Shown in pieces: positions 31,760-45,370 of a stretch of DNA of 60,000 bases; position 1 is the stretch's first letter; every line of letters begins with the position of its first letter. Source of the stretch: Nymphaea colorata (taxonomy: Eukaryota > Streptophyta > Magnoliopsida > Nymphaeales > Nymphaeaceae); NCBI RefSeq assembly GCF_008831285.2, contig NC_045148.1, positions 20,145,002 to 20,205,001 on the forward strand, in the 5' to 3' direction. The notes beneath the pieces are model-generated. The model saw nothing but the letters and a program-made list of their open reading frames with translations, was not told the origin of the DNA and searched no databases. The position numbers were made by a program, and so were the translations under genes.

Positions 31760-33962
31760 ATGGTTGAAACCAGAAGCCAAAGCAGGAGAAGGAGTGAAAT
31801 GGAGCTTGATCAACCTTTTATAGGAGACAGGGGAGAAGAATCCTCCTCAGAAACACCTCCCAAGCTGGAAATAAATGACCCGGAATTTGAGGAATACAGA
31901 AGATTCCGGAAATACATGATCATGTTCAATGAAGAACAAGCCCAGGCAACAAAAAGGAAGGGAAGAAAACAAGAAAGTACTCATCAAGCAGTTCAGACTC
32001 TTCTGAAGACGCTACAACAGAATCTAGTAGTGAGGAAGAACCGAAAACTCCCATGAAAAAGAAGAAGGGAGAATCCTGGAAAACAAAAATCCAAGAAGTT
32101 GAAAAGAAGTTAAATGCAGTACAACTTAAAGGCAAGAACAAGAGGAATTTCACTTGCGAAGATTTCTACGAAAGCTTCGAAAATGACAAACACATAAAAA
32201 ACTTGCCCAAGAAATTTATCAAATTTGATGGCCATGGAGACCCAAAGGCACATTTGGCCATGTTCTTTGCTGAATGCTACAAATTCCGCCACAATCATAG
32301 GGCCCTCTTTCGATATTTCCCCAGAAGCCTAGAAGGAATTGCAGCACAATGGTATCGGGAACACATCAACCCAGTGGAATTGAAAAATTTTGACATGTTA
32401 ATCAACCTTTTCATTGAAAGGTTCATTCAAAACGTTGAAACTGCACCAACGATCACCACATTATGCTATCTAAAACAGAGGCCAGGTGAAAAGGTGAGAG
32501 ATTTTATTCAGATGTGGAGGTCTTCTTGCAACAAGATGAGAGACCCAATCTCTCAATCCCATGCACTGGGATTGATCGTAAACAATTTGACACAACCATT
32601 AAAGAGCCTCATTTCCAATGCTCCAATCAAGTCTTTCATCGATCTCACTGAGAGGGCAGAATGCATTGAAGCAGGAACTGAGAATGGAGCTTTTGATGCT
32701 GTCATCCCGGTGAAAGTAAGGGAAGATACAAAGAAGAATAGCAGAAGTCAGAATGCTCCAGCCAACATCGTGGCCAACGCTGTAGCCTTCAAGAAAGAAA
32801 AGTCTGAATATTCCTAGAATAAAGGGGTAATGGATAGAGCTAGTGGCAGTAGTAGTGGCACCAAAAACAAACATCCTGGATGGGGGTACGATAGAAAATT
32901 CACCCCATTATAACAGAGTTATGAAGAGGTCATGCATATGCTAATCGAAAGAGGTACTCTGTTCCTCCCAAAAGTCTCCAACCCCTCACCAATGATAGGG
33001 AAAAACAAAGAGCAATTCTGCAAATTTTATCGCGCTCCAGGACATGATACAGAAGACTGCCTTGTACTTAAAATATTGTGCAAGATGCAGTTGACAAAGA
33101 AATAATCAAAGAGGTCAGTGAACAGCCGGACATTCTCAAAAATCCTTTTCCTAAACATGGCAAAGGAATAGTTTCGATGGTCAGATTCTCAACAAATCAT
33201 CCAATGATGGTGACAAACAAAAGGGATACAGTGTCCTTGGATTTCTTTGGATTGCTTTTCAAACATGATAAAGGATCCATCAATGCACAAATCGGACCAG
33301 TTGAACAAGACAGTCTGATAGAAATCGATCAGAAGTTGGAAGTATGGGATCTTGAACCCTTGGGATCCATTTTCAATGAATTGGACCCCTTACTTGAAGT
33401 CAAGAAGGGAGGGTTTAGCCCTAACGGGGGAAATGAATGGGCTCTTGAATTATGTGAAAATAGTCCGATCATATTCTCTGATAAAGATCTACCAACTGGA
33501 GGTGCATCGCACAATGACGCCTTGCATATAGTGGTAGAGACAAGGGGCACCAGAGTCTCTCACGTTTTATTTGATGGTGGAGCAAGCTTAAACATTTGTC
33601 CACAACAAACAGCTCGTGAGTTGGGCATAAGACAAGCCAACTATACTCCATCCACAATTTTCATCCATGGATATGACGGGACAGGACAACCATGCCTAGG
33701 ATGCATATGTATGGATTTGAATATTTCTGAGACGTATCATCGGGTTTTATTTCATGTGGTGGATATAGAACCCTCCTTCAACTTGTTGCTTGGCAGGCCA
33801 TGGATCCATGCTACCAATGCAGTTCTCTCCACTCTACATCAGTGTGTCAAATGGACTCACAACGGGAATTCTATAACCATCTATGCAGAGGATAGGAAAA
33901 GTCGGCTTGTACACCCAATGATTCCGGTACCAACATATACAATTGAGGTACTCAATATTTGA
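31760..33962 (+). pseudogene. gag-protease, copy 1
   Basis: Same gene as 46697-48900. It carries the same internal frameshift and the same two in-frame stops, and in addition has lost one A in an A-run at about 33070 (AAAATATTG against AAAAATATTG), which shifts the frame just after the zinc knuckle. That extra loss has the look of a homopolymer sequencing error. Confidence 0.8.
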
Positions 33963-34449
33963 GTCTGCAAAAAGGAAGAAATATCTCAAAGTCTTAGCAG
34001 ATTGGCCATTCAGAAACCAAAGAAACAGGTATGGGTGAAAAATGGTACCAAACTTGAAACAGTTACAAAAGTCATCCGTTGTTCAAGAAATTCTACCAGA
34101 ATGAGAAAGGTTTGGATTTACTGGCCTTGGCAAACATGAAAATGGAATCTTGGAACCAGTTACCTTGACAAGACAACGAGGCACTCAAGCCTTGGGGTGC
34201 CAAAGCTATGAAAAAGTGGATGTTGAGGAAGAATTCAAGCCAGTACCTTTCGTTAAGAGCAATACCATAGGCGGATGTTCACCATCAATTTGAATCAACA
34301 AATCCGCCTTCATTTTGTCATTTTGTCGTCATTGTACTCAAATAGACCAAGTGCCTTCATTTTGTAATACCTTCAAAATACAATGACAAATGCAAATTAC
34401 TTCCATATACAATGTCTCAAATTTCATCTAACTTCTTACAATCTTTAGG

Positions 34450-37400
34450 ATGGCATCTGAGGATCAAACATCAAAAGCTTTAAGGAGATAAATCCAGAAC
34501 TCACTGAGGCCGAATGTCAGAGTTCATCCAAATGAGAAAGCAAGATCAACCGTCACCTCTGATTAATGATCCGATTGAGGAAATTAACATTGGCATGGAA
34601 GAGAGTCCAAAGATTTTGCAAATTGGAACAAGTGTCTCAGCAGAAGAAAGAAAGAGTTGATAGACTTCCTCAAAAAGCATCAAGAAGCCTTTGCGTGGAC
34701 TTATGAGGACATGCCAGGACTTGATACAAAATTAGTCGAGCATCGACTACCATTGAAACCAGAATGCAAGCCAATCAAACAAAAGTTGAGGAAACTAGAT
34801 CGTCTTGAGGGGCAAGTTAAGGAAGGCCTGAATGCAGGGTTCATCCGAACAATCGACTATCCTGAATGGTTAGCAAACATTGTGGTAGTCCCAAAGAAAA
34901 ATGGCAAAATTCGGCTCTGCATCGATTTCAGAGATTTGAATAAGGCTACACCAAGGATGACCACCCACTTCCAAACATTGACTTGTTGGTAGACAGTACC
35001 GCAGGTCATGCTATGTTCTCCTTTATGGATGGATATTCTGGTTATAAGCAAATTAAGTTGACAGTTCAAGATCAAGCCAAAACATCATTTACAACCCCAT
35101 GGGGTATCTTCTGCTATACAGTAATGTCATTTGGTTTGAAGAACGCTGGAGCAACATATCAAAGGGCTATGACAGCTATTTTTCATGACCAAATGCATCA
35201 AATCATGGATGCATATGTAGATGATCTACTAATTAAGTCAAAAACAAGGGAGAATCACATCAACATTCTCTCTCAAGTTTTTGATAGAATCTTACAATAC
35301 AAACTTAGATTGAATCCACAAAAATGTGTATTTGGTGTGGAATCCAGTAAGCTTTTGGGATTTATGGTCAGCAAAAGGGGAATCGAGATGGATCCTTTCA
35401 AAGCAAAGGCGATCATCGAAATGTCACCCCCAACAAATCTTAAGGAGCTACGCAGCTTGCAAGGCAGAATTCAGTCAATCAGAAGGTTTATATCTAATCT
35501 CGCCATGAGGTGCGAACCTTCAACCATTTACTGCGGAAATGAGTCAAATTTGAATGGGGGCATGAATGTCAAGCCTCATTCGAAAAGATCAAGAAGTATC
35601 TTCTTTGCCCACCAATTTTAAAACCTCCAATTTTAGGGGAACCTCTGCTCCTTTACATCACAGTTAACGATTTAGCCTGTGGTGGATTTCTGGCTCAATA
35701 TGAAGAAGGATGTCGAATAGAACATGCCATTTATTACATCAGTAAGACATTTGTGCAGTATAAAAAGAACTACTCGCACATGGAAAAAACTTGCTTAGCC
35801 TTGGTGTGGATGTGTCAAAATTAAGACATTATCTATTGGCTTGTGAAGTTAAAATTTTATCCAAACTTAATCCACTCAAATATATGCTCGAACAGCCATT
35901 TCTGAATGGAAGGATAGCAAAGTGGCAGGTTTTGCTGATGCAATATGATTTGGAATATGTGTCACAAAATCAATCAAGGGGCAAGCCATTGCAGACCAAT
36001 TGGCAGATTTTCCTCTATATGAAGAAACTAGAACAAATGATGATTTTCCAGATGAGCAAATCTGACGACTGAACCAGAGCCGATTTGGGAGATGTACTTT
36101 GATGGATCTAAGAGCACAGTTGGTGCAGGCATTGGGATACTTTTCATTACACTAGAAAGGGAAATGCTTCCTTACTCTCTCAAATTGAATTTTTCCTGCA
36201 CGCATAATATGACGGAGTACGAGGCCCTAATCCAAGGACTCAAAATGTTGCTCAAATTAAAGTGCGGAGAGTTCGCATTTTTGGAGATTCTCTCTTAGCT
36301 GTCAGTCAGGTCAATGGAGATTGGCAAGTCAAAGATCAAAAATTGATCTCATATCAAGAGTTAGCAGCTTCCCTCTTAAGACAGTTCGAGGAATGTCAAT
36401 TCTTACATGTCAAAAGAGAATTTAACCCAATAGCAGACGGTTTAGCCAGTTTAGGCTCTACCATTGCCTTCAAACCTAGAGAATCTATCAGATCTTTTGA
36501 AGTTGGAAGACTCGAACAACCATCTTTTGTCATACCAGAACAGATGTTGCAAGAAGAAAGTAGAGAAACACCATGGTATCAGAACATCAAAGATTTTCTC
36601 CAAACTGGAACACTTCCACCAGAAATGTTTCGAAAAGAGCAAAGAGTTTTGAGACACATGTCTTCAAGATATTTCATTCTAGTCGACATCCTATACAGAA
36701 GAGGATTCAACACAGAATATGCTAGATGTCTCGATGCAAATGAGGTACTAGAAGTCATTCAAGAGGCCATGAAAGAATTTGTGGGGGACATGTAGGGTAT
36801 CAGACCCTCGTCAAGCAGATAGTTAGAGCAGGGTACTATTGGCCCACAATGCAAAGGGACTGTCACTAATTTGTCAAGAAATGCATCAAATGTCAGTTGC
36901 ACGCACCATCAAATCATGCTCCAACAGCGTACCTTCATTCGGTCAGCTCACTATGGCCATTCTCCATGTGGGCCTTCGACATAGTCGGTCCAATCAATCC
37001 ACCTACCTCAAATGGAACATGTATTTTCTTGCAGCTACAGATTACTTCACCAAATGGGTGAAAGCGATCACTTTAAAAACAGTCGAAGGACAACACGTAG
37101 TGTCCTTCATTCACAAAAATCTTTTGTGTAGATTTGTATCCCGCATGATATCGTTTCTGATAACGGTACTCATTTCAAAATGAGAAAATGCGCAATCTCT
37201 GTCACAAACACAAATACAACATCACTTTTTTGTCCCATATTACCCTCAAGGTAATGGTCAGGCAGAAGCAACCAACAAGATTTTGATTCGTGTCTTAGAA
37301 AGGACTGTTGAAACAGGCCGAGATTGGCACGAGAAAATGCACAATGCACTTTGGGCGTATCAAACCACAATTCTTACACCCACCAATGCTACACCAGCAG

Positions 37401-37814
37401 AATTAGTATATGGAACGAAAATTGTCCTTCCATTACATGTCCAAAAACCAGCAATAAAATTTGCTGCTCTCATTGAACTCCCAATTAGCAAATATCAAAA
37501 AAGAGACTTGCTCAATTAGACCTCTTAGACGAGAAAAGACTACAAGCGGCAGAGCATGCCGAAGTCTATCATAAGAGAGTCGCCCGACATTATGCCAAAT
37601 CAGTCATTGAAAGAAATTTCAGGTAAATGATCTTGTTTTAAGATCCATAGTTCCACTCAGGAGTAGACCCAAAGGAAAATGGGCGCCGAACTGGGAAGGA
37701 CCATATGTTGTCAAAGAGGTTCTACCTCACAATTCTTATCGACTGATTGATGCCGATGGGGTTGAAATCCCCGATCCAATTAATGCTTTGCATCTCAAAA
37801 AATTCTATACTTGA
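34450..37814 (+). pseudogene. pol (RT-RNase H-integrase), copy 1, many one-base losses
   Basis: Same gene as 49391-52771 but net about 19 bases shorter. Nearly every difference I checked is one base missing from a run of identical bases, for example AAAGAGTTG, CCTTCAACC and ATTAAGTG-type runs at about 34645, 35517 and 36258. This scatters the reading frame over pieces such as 34657-34992, 34983-35621, 36262-36795 and 37283-37519. After about 37680 real substitutions also appear. The fragmentation should not be taken as biological decay without checking. Confidence 0.8.
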
Positions 37815-38795
37815 ATTTGCAATTCAAAAAAAAATTTCAAAATAGTTGTGCTTTGATAAGCACGTTTGTAACAATTTTCGAACCAACTAAGGGGCATGGT
37901 ATCCCTTAGGGAAAAGTTTCAAAAATGCATCAAAATTTTCAAACTCAACCCATGTCTTGAGGACAATTGCAAGGGCATCGTCTTGAAATAGGCAAGAAAT
38001 TTCACAGACATTGAGGGACTTATGTATAGTAATTAATGTTGGTCCCGACAATCGGCATTTGTAAAGGTCTAGCATGAGATGCCATAAGAAAAAGTCTTGT
38101 CACCTAAAAGACCTTGGCAAGATGCTAGAAAAAGCTATCAAGCGAAATGAGTTGAGCAATGAGCTCGGGGTGAGTGTAGTTGTTCCTCTGGTTCAAAGCT
38201 CAGCAGGCGCGGGTGGGCATAACCTATGCTTACGCCGTGAAGCTAAAAAGCAATCCATGAACATTTTGCTTATATTAAGTCTCCTAAAGCCTTCTGAATT
38301 CGAGCAAGTAAGCCGGGGAGTGTTTTACATTTGGTACCCTGAGGCCAACTGGTCTAGGAGTTACCGGCCCAAAGCTTGTTACAAGGGTTCAGAAGAAAGC
38401 CCGATAGACTTGATATTACACAAAGCAAACTACACAAAACCACCAAAGCGGTGGAACTCCGTAGTAGCTTTTGGGGTGGTGAGGAATTTCTCCCAAGAGT
38501 GAAGGGTGGCTCAAAAAGAAAATCAAAATTCAAAAGCAAAAGCGAGTATGTGAAAAACTAAAGTAAAAGAGAGAAAAAGCACTTGCCAATGGTTAGAAGG
38601 CATCGAGGGCAAATTTCTCCAAAGCATCAAATGCAAAAACTTTCACAATTACAAAATTTTTCAACCAACATTAATTCCTCTACAAAGTCTCCAATGAGAT
38701 GGAGAAAAATCTTCTTATTTCAGGTCTATGCCTAGCATGAATCTTTTATTTAAGCAAAATTTATAATCAATTGCTTAACAGCAAAGAGGGGCATC
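37815..38795. other. 3' untranslated region and polypurine tract, copy 1
   Basis: Between integrase stop and LTR. It is homologous to 52772-53746 with substitutions and small indels, unlike the upstream part, which matches apart from run-length differences. It ends in AGCAAAGAGGGGCATC, the polypurine tract, at 38780-38795. Confidence 0.6.
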
Positions 38796-41044
38796 TGTTA
38801 ACACCCCAAATTTTTCCACATCAAAATTGAAGCAATGTGAAAATTTCACAAAAGAATTGTGAAAATTTGCAATTTCAAAGCCAATTTCGAATCTAAAGAA
38901 CAATTAGATTCAAATCGTGAATTTAACCCGACACGAATCCCAATGCAGGATTACGAGTCCATATCCAATTGCAAATGTCATTTGAAATCAATCCAATTGC
39001 AAATGTCATTTGAAATCCAAATCCAATTGCAAAATGCAAATTTTGACTTAGATCCAAGAATTGGATCTAATTCAGTCTAAAATGCTACGTGGGACCCACG
39101 TGTGGGCCCCACCTAGCCCGTGTGGTCAAGAGCCCCCAGGGGCCATGCCCCCTCCATGTCAAAAAAAATAATAAATAAATATTTTCTCTCAAATTAATTG
39201 AAGAAAAGTCATTTTCAGAAGAAATAAAGGAGAAACCTAGGAAAAGAGAGACATTTATGTCTCTCTTCTTCTTTAACCAGGTCCTCCTTAAAGAAAAAAA
39301 ATCATTTTCAAGAAGCAATTACTAGACTGGTCAAACTCACCTAACCTACTTAATCCAAGTAGGTTTGACCCGGGTGCACTAAATGTGGTGCCAATTCCAG
39401 CTAGGTTCGGTCACCAGGGCTCAACACAGTCAAAACGTAAGTCTCGTCTCATGATCCAATTAATGGAAAAAATAGACTTTGACCGAACCAAACCCACTTT
39501 GACTAAACTCAGTCAAAGTACAATTTAGCTCAATTAAGAGCTTTCTTGACCCAAATTTATCAAATTACCTCAAATAAAGTCAAACTACTCGCAAATGAGC
39601 TTTGACTTTGGTCAATTGGTCGAAATTGATCAATTTGGACAATTTTGCCCTTCTGCGGTCAACTTAAGATTAAAAAGCCTAAATGGTTTATGAAAGGCAA
39701 ATAAACATTTGAATTTGTCAAATGCATGAATCAAATACCAAATTTAAATTGAATTTCTCAAGTGAAAGTTTGATTCAGTTGAAATCATTTTCAATCAAGT
39801 TTTGGACGAAAATACCCTTTTCGAACCAAATTTGATAAAATTTTTAAATTTTTAAAATTTAAATTGAATTATCATTTCAATGGCATTTGGAGCTTAGTAA
39901 CTAGGTTTTAACCTTACAAGCTCGATTTCAAACAAAAAATAAATAAATAGTATAAAATAAGGGCAAACCCTGTGCAAGGGCATTTTCATCCAAAATTTTG
40001 GTCAAGAATGGTCACCTAGGTCTGAACCCATGTTGACCAAACCTAGCCCAGCCCACCTAGCTCGTGGAAATGGGCTGAGAAATGGTCAATTAGAGCCTTT
40101 AAATCTATTTAACTCATTTTACAAGTCCCCAAGGTCTTAAGCAAGTTCCCAAGGTGAGTTAAGAAGGTGGTTGAACCCACCTCCTCCTCTATATAAACCT
40201 CCCTTTGGCCACAAGGGGGAGACGAAATTTTGGAGCATTCTATCAAATTGCTGCAGCCAAGGAGCTAGGAGGGAGAAGCCAAGGAAGAGAGAAGAGTTCG
40301 TCCAAGCCCTCTTCCCCTTTTTCTCTCATTCTCTTCTTCACTTTCTTCTATTCTCCCCATTGATTTTTGCTAAGTTAGGGTGCTTAAGTGAACCCTTACT
40401 TAGGATTTTCGTGGTGAGAAGCCCTCTTTACCACTCCAAATTCCAGCAAGCAAGCTATTTCTTATTCTAGCTTTGCTAAGCTTGAATCCACGATTGGATT
40501 CTTGCTTAGGATTGCTTGAGTTAAAAAACAAGTGAAGACGAAGGACAAACATCAAGAACCGACCGCAAGGTAGGGATCTTAACTCACTTCTCTTCTACTT
40601 TAGCTTATTGTTGATTTATTTTAATTCCAGCAATTCGTGGGGGTTTATTTTCATTTTGCTTACGGCTGGGAATGATGTCCAACTAAGGGAAACCTACGCT
40701 TCAATATACATGTTAATCATGAATGCATACATATGTCGGTTTTTTTTAAATATGAACCCAAGTATCAAATTTTGAAATGGGCCCCAAGGCCACGTCCCTT
40801 TCAAAGGAACCAACTTAATACCATTTTGAACTCCCTACCATGAGAGAATCCCACGGTGAGAGAGTGATTTTGCTGCACCATGTATGATGAAAATGCCTAT
40901 AAGGGATGGATACGTTTTTATGAATGTGATCCACCCTTGCATGGCGAAATGATGGACGAATAAGCTTGAGTATTGTTTTATTTTCTTTCTTATTCACAGT
41001 CATTTTGATTCATGTCTTTCAATTTAATTGATCAAGGTAGTAGG
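38796..41044 (+). repeat. Partial LTR left of the gap
   Basis: Covers about the first 2.25 kb of the LTR. At diagnostic sites it matches the right outer LTR, not the left one: GATTACGAGTCCATATCC, CAAGCCCTCTTCCCC, CCCTTACTTAGGATTTTCG and CTCTTTACCACTCC. It also has several one-base losses, and stops at the N run. Confidence 0.85.
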
Positions 41045-41144
41045 NNNNNNNNNNNNNNNNNNNNNNNNNNNNNNNNNNNNNNNNNNNNNNNNNNNNNNNN
41101 NNNNNNNNNNNNNNNNNNNNNNNNNNNNNNNNNNNNNNNNNNNN
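41045..41144. other. Assembly gap (100 N)
   Basis: Exactly 100 unknown bases, the usual placeholder for a gap of unknown size. It lies within LTR sequence on both sides. Two short open frames spanning it are meaningless. Confidence 1.
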
Positions 41145-44100
41145 TGTGTCAAGAGCCCCCCAGGGGCCACCCCCTCCATGTCAAAAAAAATAATAAATAA
41201 ATATTTTCTCTCAAATTAATTGAAGAAAAGTCATTTTCAAGAAGAAATAAAGGAGAAACCTAGGAAAAGAGAGACATTTATGTCTCTCTCTCTTCTTTAA
41301 CCAGGTCCTCCTTAAAGAAAAAAATCATTTTAAGGAAGCAATTACTAGACTGGTCAAACTCACCTAACCTACTTAATGATGTAGGTTTGACCCGGGTGCA
41401 CTCAAATGTGGTGCCAATTCCAGCTAGGTTCGGTCACCACGGGCTCAACACAGTCAAAACGTAAGTCTGTCTCATGATCCAATTAATGGACGAAAATAGA
41501 CTTTGATCGAACCAAACCCCACTTTGACTAAACTCAGTCAAAGTACAATTTAGCTCAATTAAGAGCTTTCTTGACCCAAATTTATCAATTACCTAAATAA
41601 AGTCAAACTACTCGCAATGAGCTTTGACTTTGGTCAATTGGTCGAAATTGATCAATTTGGACAATTTTGCCCTTCTGCGGTCAACTTAAGATTAAAAGCC
41701 TAAATTGGTTTATGAAAGGCAAATAAACATTTGAATTTGTCAATGCATGAATCAAATACCAAATTTAAATTGAATTTCTCAAGTGAAAGTTTGATTCATT
41801 GAAATCCATTTTAATCAAGTTTTGGACGAAAAATACCCTTTTCGAACCAAATTTGATAAAATTTTTGAATTTTATTAAATTTAAATTGAATTATATAATT
41901 CAATGGCATTTGGAGCTTAGTAACTAGGTTTTAACGTTACAAGCTCGATTTCAAACAAAAAATAAATAATAGTACAAAATAAGGGCAAAACCTATGCAAG
42001 GCATTTTCATCCAAAATTTTGGTCAAGATGGTTACCTAGGTCTGAACCCATGTTGACCAAACCTAGGCCCAGCCCACCTAGCTCGTGGAAATGGGCTGAG
42101 AAATGGTCAATTAGAGCCTTTAAAGCCTATTTAACTCATTTTACAAGTCCCCCAAGGTCTTAAGCAAGTTCCCAAGGTGAGTTAAGAAGGTGGTTGAACC
42201 CACCTCCTCCTCTATATAAACCTCCCTTTGGCCACCAAGGGGAGGCGAATTTTGGAGCATTCTATCAAATTGCTGCAGCCAAGGAGCTAGGAGGGAGAAG
42301 CCAAGGAAGAGAGAACAGGTTCGTCCAAGCTCTCTTCCCCTTTTTCTCCCATTCTCTTCTTCACTTTCTTCTATTCTCCCCATTGATTTTGCTAAGTTAG
42401 GGTGCTTAAGTGAACCCTTAGGATTTTCGTGGTGAGAAGCCCTCTTTAGCACTCCAAATTCCAGCAAGCAAGCTATTTCTTATTCTAGCTTTGCTAAGCT
42501 TGAATCTACGGTTGGATTCTTGCTTAGGATTGCTTGAGTTAGAAAACAATGAAGACGAAGGACAAACATCACCGGCAAGGTAGGTGATCTTAACTCACTT
42601 CTCTTCTACTTTAGCTTATTGTTGATTTATTTTAATTCCAGCAATTCATGGGAATGTTTACTTTCATTTGCTTACGGCTGGGAATGATGTCCAGCTAAGG
42701 GAATCTACGCTTCAATGTACATGTTAATGCATAATGCATACATATGTCGGTTTTTCTTAAATATGAACCAAGTATCAAATTTTGAAATGGGCCCCAAGGC
42801 CACGTCCCTTTCAAGGAACCAACTTAATACCATTTTGAATCCTACCATGAGAGAATCCCACGGTGAGAGAGTGATTTTGCTGCACCATGTATGATGAAAA
42901 TGTCTATAAGGGATGGATACGTTTTTTGAATGTGATCCACCCTTGCATGGCGAAATGATGGACGAATAGCTTGAGCATTGTTTTATTTTTTTCTTATTCA
43001 CAGTCATTTTGATTCATGTCTTTCAATTTAATTGATCAAGGGTAGTTGGAAAGATTTGAAACAAGTTTTCAATCTTCCTACATAAAAGAACCTAGCCATG
43101 AATCATCATGATTCATGAGTCATGCGGTCCCTTGATAAAATTTCATTTTGAAGAGTAAGGTATGTATATATATATATATGTTGTTATAATTATACATACA
43201 TGTGTCCAATCTCTTGTTGAAAATCATTTTTCTTCAATTAAAATCAGGTTGGAATACGTTTCCAAACTGGTTTTTAAGAAGGATGATCGTTTTGATTGAT
43301 TTTCATAAGTGCAAGGCTATGAAATCATTTTCATTTCATTTTTACTTAATTTCAGCAAACCCATACGTAAGATGTATGTATGTTGTTGAAATCAGACCAT
43401 GTTTCATAGGAATTGGTTTAAGAATATCAAAATTTACATGTTTGAAATATCAACCATCCTAGAATCATCCAAAGGAGTTGATGATTTCATTACTACGAAA
43501 TATGAATTTGAATAGATTTGAAAAACTGATTGTTTCTATCTAAGAAACAAGTCCTTATTGGAATCAATGTCCACAATTTTCAGCTATTTAAATCAATATA
43601 TGGTCTGATTTTTAGCTATTTTGAGACAAAAGTGGACGTCATCCATTTCAAAGATTGAACTTGACATCATTTATATATTTTCATCATTTTGATAATTTTA
43701 TGTCAAGCCTCAAGCTTATGGACTATATCTCTAATTCATGTGCTTAATCATATAATGAGCACATATAGAGCAAGTCCTATATTCTAATCAATCTTCATGC
43801 ATAGATTGTATGACGTGCAATATGGATTTGAGAGATTATGAGAGAGTGAAGAATGTATGTTTCATATGAATGAATCTTGAGGAATTATGAGAGAGTGAAG
43901 AATGAATATTCCATATAGTTTCCCTTCTCGTTTCATGCATTCACTTTCACTCAAAATCAATAGCACAACATACACATTCTCAAGAAATTAAGTGTTTCAA
44001 ATTTGAGTTGCAAAAAGTGACCAAGTCATATTGCATTGAGAATTTGTAAACCTCACTTAACTTCAAAAGAAAACACAAGCAATGCATTCATAATCTTTTG

Positions 44101-44525
44101 GCCAAAGTGCATTTGAAAAACAACATATTTTCTAACAATTTGGAACCTATGTTCTTTCAAAAGAATGAATTCTACAAATCACATGATTTGACAAAAGAAG
44201 AGTTCAAAATCAATTTTGATCATAAGATGATCATCATCATCTAGAGTTCACAACAAAGAACTCAATTCCAAATTTTCAAAATCCTCAAGAATTATGTGTT
44301 TCAAATAACACCAAAACAAAGGTTTTTAAATCAACTTGAAAACCCCCAATATTCAAATTCATTTATTCAAAAAAATGAATTTCGGTTCTTGAATCAAAAA
44401 GCCTCAATGCATAAGCATATAGGATTTGCATCAATAACTCGTATATGATCCAAATGATCCTTAGTCCTTGGTCTAATTACCCCTGTTAAAGGCGGCAAGA
44501 ACGGTTGGACCTCGTACCGATGGGC
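41145..44525 (+). repeat. Partial LTR right of the gap
   Basis: Starts about 360 bases into the LTR, so it overlaps in LTR coordinates by about 1.9 kb with the partial LTR on the other side of the gap. At diagnostic sites it matches the left outer LTR: CAAGCTCTCTTCCCC, GTGAACCCTTAGGATTTTCG and CTCTTTAGCACTCC. It carries scattered one-base losses up to about 44.4 kb. Confidence 0.85.
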
Positions 44526-45370
44526 ACAACCGGTGGGACCCGTCATTGTTTGTCTAAGGACTTATTTGGATCATATATGAGTTATTTTCACCAATGTCGG
44601 ACATCAATTGCACAAAAATTTTTTTCGCAAAAATGCATACCGACATCATGTAGTGTACATTGAGGAGATTTCATGAACCTCTTTCATTTCAATTTATCCT
44701 ACCCCTCCTCAATTTAAGGATTGTATGCAGCCCATGTATGCTCTCAAAATTTCAAATCTATCTCTTAGGAATGTATGCAATAGAGCCATCTATTTTGCAT
44801 CTTCTCATGAATTTTGAAAAACAAATCCTTACCTATATCATATCCCGGTCATCATGTTGCCGGGCTATTTCTAGGACATTACTCCAAGATATAGCCTTAC
44901 AACTGGACCACCTAATTGGACTGAGAAGTCCCCCCATTAGTACCGAAACAGACAATAGTCCCGGTATATCGATGGGTGAACAAGGAGAAATGGAGAGCCC
45001 AAATCTAGAAAACCCTTGGAGGAGTCTATGCCAGTACCATAAATTTGGTATATAGGTATACCATAAATTTTGGATAAATAAAGAACCATTTACCTATTTA
45101 TTTTCCATAGGTTCCAAAACCAATTTTCAAAATAATGCATATAGGCAAGAGTCCTAGGAATTGCATTATCAATTTTTCATTAACTGTTTGTTTGGATGCA
45201 TGTGATGTTTTACTTTACCTCTAAGTCTATGTCGAAACCCAATGTCAAAACTCTTCTCGAGTCTCTATTGGGTCAATCCATGTCAAAGTCTAATACCTTC
45301 TCTTGTCTAGATGGACTCAGAAAGTATCTTCCCATATGACCACATCCTATTCGGGTCATGTCAAGGCTGA
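44526..45370. other. 5' internal region of copy 2, no certain gene
   Basis: Corresponds to 29589-30433. Sequence leads from the LTR homology limit to the plant-mobile-domain ORF. No primer-binding site was recognised. Confidence 0.4.

Noticed and set aside
44660-45055. 131-codon ORF in the leader region, present in both copies
   Set aside because: No family similarity, unusual composition and no start context; identity between copies is explained by the duplication itself.
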